Assembly (NCBI GenBank): GCA_004173185.1
Contig: SEFZ01000012.1
Coordinates: forward strand, 62,001-126,000
Direction of reading: 5' to 3'
DNA: 64,000 bases
Origin: Sphingomonadales bacterium
GTDB taxonomy: Bacteria > Pseudomonadota > Alphaproteobacteria > Sphingomonadales > Sphingomonadaceae
Under the pieces are notes generated by a model. It saw only the letters and a list, made by a program, of their open reading frames with translations. It searched no databases and had not been told where the DNA came from. A program made the translations under genes and the position numbers. Every line of letters begins with the position of its first letter. Position 1 is the first letter of the stretch. Of this stretch, positions 43,728 through 50,739 are shown one piece after another.

Positions 43728-44195
43728 ATGACCTTGACCAGCTGGATCACCTTCGCGATCGCCGTGCTCGGCGCCGGCCTCGGCCTGTTCAACACCTGGC
43801 AGGGGTGGCGCGACCGGTCGGTGCGGCTTCGCGTTATTCCCAAATATGCTGAAGCGGTCAACCACAATATGCAGCCTCTCGGAACGCCCTGTCTCTCGAT
43901 CGAGGTCCAGAATCTCGGCGCCTATCCCGTCACGGTCGAGGAAGTGGGACTGCTGATCGGCCGCGCGCGCGGCGACTTGCCGCGGCGCGCGCCGTTTCCG
44001 GCCAACCAGGTGCTGATGGGACCATCGCTACCGCACCGTCTCGAACGCCATGACGCGATCAGTCTGGTCGTGGCGCTCGGCAGCCTGCCACGCGCCGATT
44101 TCACCGGCGCCTATGCGCGCACCGCGGCCGGTCATCTTCGCAAGGGAACGAGCGCCGCGCTCAAGGACCTAGTGAAGATCATGCGGTCGGCTTGA
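43728..44195 (+). CDS. Small membrane-anchored protein, first gene of STAND cluster
   Basis: This 155-residue protein has one N-terminal hydrophobic helix (ITFAIAVLGAGLGLFNTWQ, residues 7-25) and a soluble beta-rich domain with SIEVQNLGAYPVTVEEVGLLIGRA. That pattern is common in small membrane proteins linked to defence cassettes. The domain probably faces the cytosol, judged from the charged residues after the helix. No family name is certain. It is 133 bases upstream of the DUF4062 gene in the same direction, so it may be part of the same cluster. Confidence 0.65.
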   Translation: MTLTSWITFAIAVLGAGLGLFNTWQGWRDRSVRLRVIPKYAEAVNHNMQPLGTPCLSIEVQNLGAYPVTVEEVGLLIGRARGDLPRRAPFPANQVLMGPSLPHRLERHDAISLVVALGSLPRADFTGAYARTAAGHLRKGTSAALKDLVKIMRSA

Positions 44196-44328
44196 AGCGG
44201 CTCGCTTGCGCCGTTCTGGCGGGGACAGGGTATGGTATGTGGGGACGCTGGGGTAAGGGCAATTTCGCGCTATGCGCGCGCCGCCCGAGCGACGATAGTC
44301 GCAAGGTCTGAGTTCGGGGAGGAAAGAC

Positions 44329-45468
44329 ATGGCGCGCCGCGCAACGGCAATCCGCAAGATCAAGATCATGATTTCGAGCCAGTGCAACCGCCGCTTTCCC
44401 GATGGCGGTCGCACCCTGACAGAGATCCGGCGCGACATCCGCACCCGCCTCGAGGCGCAGACGTTGCTCGGCGCTCAGCTCTTCGATGTATGGATCAACG
44501 AGGATTCGTCTGGGCGCGGCACGAACCTCAATAGCTGGGACGCTTGTCTTACCGAAGTGCGCCGGGCCGACATCCTTATCGTCTTGAACGCCGAACATGG
44601 CGGCTGGGCGCCAAGCGACGGCGATATCGGCATCTGTCATGCCGAGCTGATGACCGCGCACGATGCCTCGCCGGCCAAGATCCGAATCATTCCCCTCGTC
44701 GGCAGCCAGCCGTTGCCCGACGAGCTTTCGAAGACCAATGCCCGGTTCAAGGCCTACGTCGCGCAGGTCAATCCGTTCGCCCCTTCGGTGCGTACTGAAG
44801 CAGAACTCCATGACGCCGTAGATTCCGCGGTAGCCGACGCCGTCGCAGCCTTGGTCGGCCTCGGGGTCCGAGAAGCGGGGAAGGGCGGGTTCGCATCGGG
44901 CGACGCGCTGGCCTGGAGCCGCCTGTCGTTCCACGACCGCGCGCAGCGGATGCGCGAGACGATGGCAGCGGCCCTGGTTGAGAGCGGCGGAACCGCGCAC
45001 GGCGACGACCGCGTCGAGATCGACCTTGGCGGCGGACCGGTGCTGCTCCACCTCCATGCGGCGCCGGCGAGCCTGGGGGTCGCAGCGGCCCGCGAAGCGG
45101 TCGGACGTCCATTCCTCGCAGACCATCTTTCGACGCCGAGCTATTCATTGAAGACAGCCGGCCCGGTCCATGTCATCGCGACCCCCGCCGGCGTCACTCC
45201 GGCGCAGGCGCGCGCGCTGCTCGGCTTTCCCGACGCGACGATTGTAACCCCCGGGTTCGGCGTCTTCGCGGCCGATGAAGTCCAGCAGATCCAATTCGCC
45301 CTGCTTAAGGATTGCCGCGACGAGACGACGGTGCGCAGTGCGATCCAGCGGCTGCGCAGCTGGCTCGACGAGACCGGCGAGGCGCCATTAGTGCGAGAGC
45401 GTGCCGGGCGGCGGCGCGCGATCGCCGATGCGATCGCAGGCCAGCTCGCGGGGACCGCCAAGGCGTGA
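44329..45468 (+). CDS. DUF4062-like N-terminal protein, partner of STAND ATPase
   Basis: This 379-residue protein has at residues 10-120 a DUF4062-like (TIR-related) domain: KIMISSQCNRRFPDGGRTLTEIRRDI, ADILIVLNAEHGGWAPSDG, then GICHAELMTAHD. DUF4062 domains are found in defence STAND proteins and probably act as adaptors or effectors. The remaining 250 residues have no recognised family but include a strand/turn-rich VEIDLGGGPVLLHLH segment. The following GTG-started STAND gene begins 37 bases later. Together with the membrane protein it forms a probable three-gene defence cassette. Confidence 0.75.
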   Translation: MARRATAIRKIKIMISSQCNRRFPDGGRTLTEIRRDIRTRLEAQTLLGAQLFDVWINEDSSGRGTNLNSWDACLTEVRRADILIVLNAEHGGWAPSDGDIGICHAELMTAHDASPAKIRIIPLVGSQPLPDELSKTNARFKAYVAQVNPFAPSVRTEAELHDAVDSAVADAVAALVGLGVREAGKGGFASGDALAWSRLSFHDRAQRMRETMAAALVESGGTAHGDDRVEIDLGGGPVLLHLHAAPASLGVAAAREAVGRPFLADHLSTPSYSLKTAGPVHVIATPAGVTPAQARALLGFPDATIVTPGFGVFAADEVQQIQFALLKDCRDETTVRSAIQRLRSWLDETGEAPLVRERAGRRRAIADAIAGQLAGTAKA

Positions 45469-45505
45469 TCGATGCGCGGCGCCGCACGTACGAGGGTCTG
45501 ATGCA

Positions 45506-48500
45506 GTGAGCGGCATCCTTGCGCTCCTGCGGGCCACGCGTCCCACCAAATATGAAGGCGTTGAGGGACTGGTCGCGGTGCTGCTCGCCGATGCACTAGG
45601 TCTCGAGGCGCGTATCGAAGCCTCGGGTTCACAGCGCGGACGCGACATCGGCCTGTTCGATCGCGCCAGCGGTGCCGCGCGCCATATCGACATCGAAGTC
45701 AAACGCTATCAGGGCGACCGTCCGCCCGACAAGCGCGAGCTGTTCGGCGAGATCGCTGAGACTTGGCTGGCGCGTCCCGCGACCGAGCTCTGGGTCGTGG
45801 TCTCTACCGCAGCGATACCGGCAGCTGCGGTCGAGGAGCTCAACCGCCTCGCTTTCCATCACGGCATCGACGTACTCGTGCTCGATTGCGCTCCCGAGGG
45901 CGGCTCGCTGCTCGAAGTGCTGATCGCCGAGCGCGAAGCGGTGACGCTCGACTGGGTAGCCAGGACCCAGCCCGCCGAGCTCGACGCCTGGCGGACGGCG
46001 ATCGCAGCGACACGCATCGGGCCGGCCTTCGCGGTGCAGGCCCAGGAGATCGGCGAGCGGCTCGTGTCGCGCTACGCCGGCAAGGCTGCGCGCGAGCATT
46101 CGCATCGCTGGCTTGCCGGGCATGTCGCGAGCCGGCGCGAGCGGTTCCGCGAACTCAACCAGTCGCTCGGCCGTGTCGGCCGCGCGCCGGCGATCCCGCG
46201 CGTTCGCATAGAGGCGGCCTGGCGCGACTGGCAGGCGGGGCGCGGCACCGAAACGCAGATGCTGGTGCTGCTCGGCGGCGAAGGTGACGGCAAGACCTGG
46301 TCGGCGATCGATGCGTTGCTCGCCGACAGCGAGCGCACGGTTCTCGTGACCACCTCCAACCTGTTCGACGATGGCGGCGCTGAGAGCCTGATCGCGCATG
46401 CCCTGGCGCGGCAATGCGGCGGCGACGCCGATCGCTGGCGCTCCCGGCTCGACGGCAAGGGCAGCTGGCCGGGTGACTTCAGGATCACCCTACTCGTCGA
46501 CGGGCTCAACGAAACGCCGCACCGCCGCACCGACCTGCTCCTGACCGAACTTATGACGGGTCCGTGGAACGGCGTGCTCGACGTGATCGTCACCTGCCGC
46601 ACGCCGTTCTGGCTGCAGCGCATCGAGCCCTATCTCCGCCCCCATGAAAAGCGGCTGACGCTCATCGAAGTCGGCCCGTTCGACTATTATGACGAATGGC
46701 CGCGCGCCCGCGCCGCACTCGGCAATATCGGCGCGCTGCCCGACGGGGTCACCGAGGCGCTCCGCAACCCCAGGCTGTGGAGCTTCGCTTATGATCTCAA
46801 GGACGAGATCGGCGGCATGGCCGAGGTCACGCTCGAGCGGCTGCTGGTCGAGCATTGGCGGCTGCGCATCCGCGAGCGCGGCGAACTCAGAGTCGACCCC
46901 GAGGCGTTCAATTACCTGATCGCGCGCAGCGTCGCGCCGCTGCTCGGACAAGGCGACGCCAAGCCCGGCATCCTGCGGCTGGGCGATGTAGAGGCAATGC
47001 TGCGCCAGATGGCGGGCGGCAATGTCGATTTGACCGCGGATCTTGCCGACCTGCGCGACGGCGTTTTCTTCGAGCCGGCCGGCGGCGGCGGCATGACGCT
47101 CCGCAACGGGCGGGTGCCGGCAGCCCTGGGCGTGCTGCTCGCCGAACGGCTCGCCGAGGCCGCCGGCGAGGACGATCCCGAAGATGCGGTGCACCGGGCG
47201 GCCGCCGCCTTCCTCTACGATCTTCCCGCAGCCGACACGGTCGAGCTCGTCGTGCGTACAGCCGTGTTCGCCTTGCTGGCGATGCCGGGCGGTTCGCCAC
47301 GCGCGGTGCCGACGCTTCTGCGCCACTGGGTCTCGCTTCAGAATTTTGAGCGGGACTTCTACCGGGCGCTTGCGATTGTGGCAGCGGCCGCGCCCGAGGC
47401 GATGCTGCGCGCGATCGAGGACGAAGCGTCGGAGGATCAGTTCGCCGGCGACGCGTCGTCCGAACTTGCCAGCGCGCTGCGCGGGCGGCGCGATCAGCCC
47501 CAAGTCGCGTGCGCGCTGCACGCCGCGGTGACGCGCTGGCTCCGATCCTATTCGGTCGAGCATTTTCCCCGCATGGGCGAGCTTGAAGGCCAGCTGATCG
47601 CATCGCGCGTCGCCTGGATCGAATCGCTCGACGACACCGCCGCGCATTTTCTCGCCGAAATGCCGCTCGACCAATGGGCCCAGCCGCTTGGCTATTGGGC
47701 AAGACGGCGTGCGGCGCGGCTGCGATTCTATGGCTCGTCCTATGACTATATGACCTTCCTGCCCTGGCTCGGGGCGTCGGGCGATCATGACGGGCAGCGC
47801 CTCGCGGATTTCTCGGTCGCTGCGGGGTGCGCAATCGACCCGCCGCTCACCGATGCCGAGCGGGAGGCGCTCGCCGAATTCCTCGACGGCCGTCATTTGT
47901 TGGAGACCGCCGTCGTCCAGGAATTGCTCGACCAGCCTTGGGACGAGACCCACGCGCGGGTCCATGCCCTGGAGGAACACCGCGCCGCGCTCATGCGCGG
48001 CAAATCGCCCGTGCCGTTCGAGGATCTCTATGGCGACGGCAGCGCCAACGCCGCCGAGCATTGGCTGCAGCTCGAGGCTTGGCTTCTCAGGCACGACCCG
48101 GTGTTGCTCGAGCATCTGGTGCACAGCCTGTTTCGCGAGAGCGGCAAGATGGGCAAAAGGCGCATGACGCCGGGCCATTTGCTCTTCATCCGCGAGCATG
48201 CCCTGCTCCTCGGCGAGCCGGTCGTAGCCTATGTGGCGCGGCTCGGCGCTGCGGCGAACAAGCGGATCTCGTGCGATGCGATGCCCGCGGTCTTCGCGGT
48301 CAGCGATCCCGTATGGCACCGCGAGCGGCTGCTGTCGGTGATCGAGCGGTGGCAGCACCGGCTTGCCGATCTGACCGGCTATGCGCCCCACCGCGACGAA
48401 TTTGCAACGCGGGCGCTACGCCTCTCCGCAAGCAGGGGTCTGAAAGCGCCGGCGCTCGTTCTTCTCGCCGATCTCGCTCGGCTCGGCACCGGTCCGCTGA

Positions 48501-49816
48501 GCGAACAGGATACCGAACTGCTGGTCCAGTTCTCCGCCAACGAGGACGACAAGATTTCCGGCCCGGCGATCGAGATCATCGATCGCTCTGAGGATCTGTC
48601 GCTCGCCCGCCGGTTCGCGGCAAGCGGGCGCACCGTCGAAACCGTGCACCGGCGGCGCGTGGCGAGCGCGCTTTCGGCGACGATTCTCCGCGGATCGGCG
48701 CAGCCCGACTACGCGGCGCTGCGCCTCCGCATCGTCGCAGGCAGCTTTCCCGACGCCGCGGAAGCCGATGGCTCGGTCGCCGCGGCGCGCCAGCTCAAGG
48801 CCGACTTCAATGCGATCCTGGCGCGCACCGCGAGCGAGAATTGGCCGGTCGGCGCTTGCGCCGACGATCTGGACGCGCTCGCCACTTGCGGCAATCTCGG
48901 ACTTCGCCGAGTACTGCGTTCCGAGACAGGACTCGACGGGCTTAACCTATCGCTCGACGAGGCTGAGCGGTTTCTAGACGTTATCGGCAAAGACGATTCT
49001 GGCTATCTCGAAGCGCTTCTCGACAAGCCTGACGCAGTGAGCGACGGCGCACTGGTTGCGGCTGAGGAGAAGGCCTGGCTGGTGTCGGCGCTCGCGCGCC
49101 GCGCGCCGGTCGAGGATGCGATCGCCTGGATGCTGCGCCTGCATGCGCACTACCGCCTGCGCATCGACCATAAGGGCTTACTGGTAACGAGTGCGGTGCG
49201 GTTCGCCTTCACCGATCCACGACCGGAGATCGACGCGTTGCGCAACCGCCTTGCTGAATCGGCTTGGTCAGACGGCGCGATGCTCGACCTTGTCTGCATG
49301 GCCCAGCTCGAAGGGCAGGAGGCCTGGCTCGACGCCTGGATCGAGCGTGAAGACAAGGCGGCAAGCCGGGCGCAGCGCATGCGCGCCTTGTTGCTGCGCG
49401 GCTGGCGCGCCTCACCCGAAGACCGGGAGGCTCTCGAAGTGCATCCGGACGAGCTCGGCTATGACCGCTTCGCGCGCGCCATCGCATTAGCACGCGCCGC
49501 TCGGCTCGAGCGGGTGCGGCAAGCTATGCACGCTTATGCGGCAGCATCATCGGTGGGCTCGGCCTGGCTCGCGCACCGGCAATTGCTGCACGCAATCGAT
49601 CGCCGCATCCATGTCGAGCATCAACTGCAGGGCTGGCCTGAAGCGCTGCCTCGCGCCCGGCGCGTCATGCACGAAATGGCGACCGGCGACTTCGAACGGA
49701 TGATCCGGCGCAATGAAGGCGATCTCGATAGGCTGTTCGCAGGCGCGGTCTCGCCGCCCTCGATGCCGCCCTGGGGCCATATCGAAATCTATTCGCCGCA
49801 GGACGATTGGGGGTGA
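45506..49816 (+). CDS. Nuclease-STAND ATPase, large defence sensor
   Basis: This 1436-residue STAND-type protein has at residues 20-110 a PD-(D/E)XK nuclease fold: RGRDIGLFD (Asp47) and IDIEVKRYQ (Glu64, Lys66). The NTPase core starts near 250 with Walker A GGEGDGKTW and Walker B ITLLVDGLNE around 328-337, both normal. The rest, about 1000 residues, is helical and repeat-like, the probable sensor. Such nuclease + STAND + long helical sensor chains are the design of Avs-type antiphage proteins, which recognise a phage protein and then activate the nuclease. The GTG at 45506 is chosen since the nuclease domain starts there. The trigger is unknown. Confidence 0.85.
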   Translation: MSGILALLRATRPTKYEGVEGLVAVLLADALGLEARIEASGSQRGRDIGLFDRASGAARHIDIEVKRYQGDRPPDKRELFGEIAETWLARPATELWVVVSTAAIPAAAVEELNRLAFHHGIDVLVLDCAPEGGSLLEVLIAEREAVTLDWVARTQPAELDAWRTAIAATRIGPAFAVQAQEIGERLVSRYAGKAAREHSHRWLAGHVASRRERFRELNQSLGRVGRAPAIPRVRIEAAWRDWQAGRGTETQMLVLLGGEGDGKTWSAIDALLADSERTVLVTTSNLFDDGGAESLIAHALARQCGGDADRWRSRLDGKGSWPGDFRITLLVDGLNETPHRRTDLLLTELMTGPWNGVLDVIVTCRTPFWLQRIEPYLRPHEKRLTLIEVGPFDYYDEWPRARAALGNIGALPDGVTEALRNPRLWSFAYDLKDEIGGMAEVTLERLLVEHWRLRIRERGELRVDPEAFNYLIARSVAPLLGQGDAKPGILRLGDVEAMLRQMAGGNVDLTADLADLRDGVFFEPAGGGGMTLRNGRVPAALGVLLAERLAEAAGEDDPEDAVHRAAAAFLYDLPAADTVELVVRTAVFALLAMPGGSPRAVPTLLRHWVSLQNFERDFYRALAIVAAAAPEAMLRAIEDEASEDQFAGDASSELASALRGRRDQPQVACALHAAVTRWLRSYSVEHFPRMGELEGQLIASRVAWIESLDDTAAHFLAEMPLDQWAQPLGYWARRRAARLRFYGSSYDYMTFLPWLGASGDHDGQRLADFSVAAGCAIDPPLTDAEREALAEFLDGRHLLETAVVQELLDQPWDETHARVHALEEHRAALMRGKSPVPFEDLYGDGSANAAEHWLQLEAWLLRHDPVLLEHLVHSLFRESGKMGKRRMTPGHLLFIREHALLLGEPVVAYVARLGAAANKRISCDAMPAVFAVSDPVWHRERLLSVIERWQHRLADLTGYAPHRDEFATRALRLSASRGLKAPALVLLADLARLGTGPLSEQDTELLVQFSANEDDKISGPAIEIIDRSEDLSLARRFAASGRTVETVHRRRVASALSATILRGSAQPDYAALRLRIVAGSFPDAAEADGSVAAARQLKADFNAILARTASENWPVGACADDLDALATCGNLGLRRVLRSETGLDGLNLSLDEAERFLDVIGKDDSGYLEALLDKPDAVSDGALVAAEEKAWLVSALARRAPVEDAIAWMLRLHAHYRLRIDHKGLLVTSAVRFAFTDPRPEIDALRNRLAESAWSDGAMLDLVCMAQLEGQEAWLDAWIEREDKAASRAQRMRALLLRGWRASPEDREALEVHPDELGYDRFARAIALARAARLERVRQAMHAYAAASSVGSAWLAHRQLLHAIDRRIHVEHQLQGWPEALPRARRVMHEMATGDFERMIRRNEGDLDRLFAGAVSPPSMPPWGHIEIYSPQDDWG

Positions 49817-49884
49817 CTGCGGTGTGTGGCGACCCGAGCCGCCCTCAGGTTTAACGACTCCTTGAGAGAATGCGCGTCCGGAAA

Positions 49885-49948
49885 CTGCTAGAACGCAGAC
49901 ACCCAACCCTTACCTTACAATCAGTGCCTGGTCTCCGCGTTCTAGCAG
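49885..49948. repeat. 12-base inverted repeat between convergent genes
   Basis: CTGCTAGAACGC (49885-49896) and GCGTTCTAGCAG (49937-49948) are perfect complements with a 40-base loop, and flanking GAAA/TTTC bases extend the pairing. It lies between the STAND gene (plus) and traD (minus). It may be a shared terminator or a recombination site. Confidence 0.5.
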
Positions 49949-50012
49949 CTTTCGGGCCTGACGTTTGGGCGGGGGAACGACCGGGGTGAGGCGCGAAGCC
50001 GCCGTGGCCGGA

Positions 50013-50228
50013 TCAGTCGGCCGAGCTCGGATTTCCAAATCCACGTTTTCCGCGGCGTTGCCACGACAGTAGGAGACCTTCGCGATCTTCGGTGCGAAGC
50101 CGCCCCGCAGCTTCGAGGAGCGCGCCGAATATCGTCGCGCGATCATCCTCCGTCAGTTTTACCAAGCCAGCCTTCACGACCAAGCCGCCGAGGCCGATCA
50201 ACTGACGCGTTCGTTCGCGGCGCTTCAT
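50013..50228 (-). CDS. traD: TraD conjugal transfer accessory protein
   Basis: This 71-residue protein matches the small TraD of the Ti/sphingomonad-type transfer module: ERTRQLIGLGGLVVKAGLVKLTEDDRATIFGALLEAA, ending WQRRGKRGFGNPSSAD. It probably helps relaxosome assembly. The ATG at 50228 is chosen because GGGAG lies eight bases upstream and the size then equals the usual 71. The frame is open to 50366, overlapping traC, so a longer form is possible. It lies just downstream of traC on the same strand. It is not the large TraD coupling ATPase. Confidence 0.85.
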   Translation of the reverse strand: MKRRERTRQLIGLGGLVVKAGLVKLTEDDRATIFGALLEAAGRLRTEDREGLLLSWQRRGKRGFGNPSSAD

Positions 50229-50265
50229 CACCCACTCCCGCTGATCAAATCGTGCGCGACTGGCC

Positions 50266-50568
50266 TCAAGGCGATGGCGTGCCGCGGTTGCCCGACGCCA
50301 TGCTATCCGTGCTGTCTCGAGCGCCACCTGCATTCCCGCTCGTCCGCTGAAAGAACGCGGCGCCACGCTTGCGCCAACTCTCCTTTGCGCTGGAGTCTTT
50401 GCTGTCCGCTCCGGCGAGAAGCAGGCCGGCCAATTGCTCGACAGGTAGCGCGTCCGCTCCGGTAGCGATTACCAGCTCGCCAAGTTGATGGAGCTTACGG
50501 TCCTTGAGCTGCCTGGCCTTGTCATTGAGCGCCTTCAGCTCGGCATCAAAATCGCGCGGTTTACGCAT
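50266..50568 (-). CDS. traC: TraC-like conjugal transfer protein
   Basis: This 100-residue protein has helical KPRDFDAELKALNDKARQLKDRK and a strand with LGELVIATGADALPVEQLAGLLLAG, followed by the KESWRKRGAAFFQ signature. It is typical of the small TraC proteins encoded beside traD and facing away from the traA relaxase. The ribosome site is AGAGGA. It is a probable accessory of DNA processing at oriT. The C-terminus is Gly/Ser-rich. The oriT lies between traC and traA, which are divergent. Confidence 0.8.
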   Translation of the reverse strand: MRKPRDFDAELKALNDKARQLKDRKLHQLGELVIATGADALPVEQLAGLLLAGADSKDSSAKESWRKRGAAFFQRTSGNAGGARDSTDSMASGNRGTPSP

Positions 50569-50652
50569 AGCGTCGTCCTCTGTTGAAGCTTGAGGACGAA
50601 CCAGTTATCGGGTCGCTCGATCAGCGACAACAACTTGAAATCTCGTGGGACT

Positions 50653-50710
50653 TCGCGGTCGCGAGAATGATGAAATCTTTCGAGGGCGCGCTTATACGTC
50701 GTGCCGACGT
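50653..50710. other. Putative oriT of the MobQ/Ti type
   Basis: This sits between divergent traC and traA. It contains an inverted repeat TCGCG/CGCGA (50653-50664), the core AGGGCGCGCTTATACGTCG (50683-50701) and the perfect inverted repeat ACGTCG-TGC-CGACGT (50696-50710). The core resembles the nick region of RSF1010/Ti-type oriT (AGGGCGCA followed by TTA). Two further inverted repeats, CGTCCTC/GAGGACG (50574-50598) and GTCGCT/AGCGAC (50612-50628), lie beside it. Confidence 0.75.
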
Positions 50711-50739
50711 GCTGCTTCAGGTGTAGATGGTTTGCCGTC

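Noticed and set aside
46490..48391. Open frame of 633 codons on the minus strand
   Set aside because: It is antisense to the STAND ATPase, with no domain or ribosome site.
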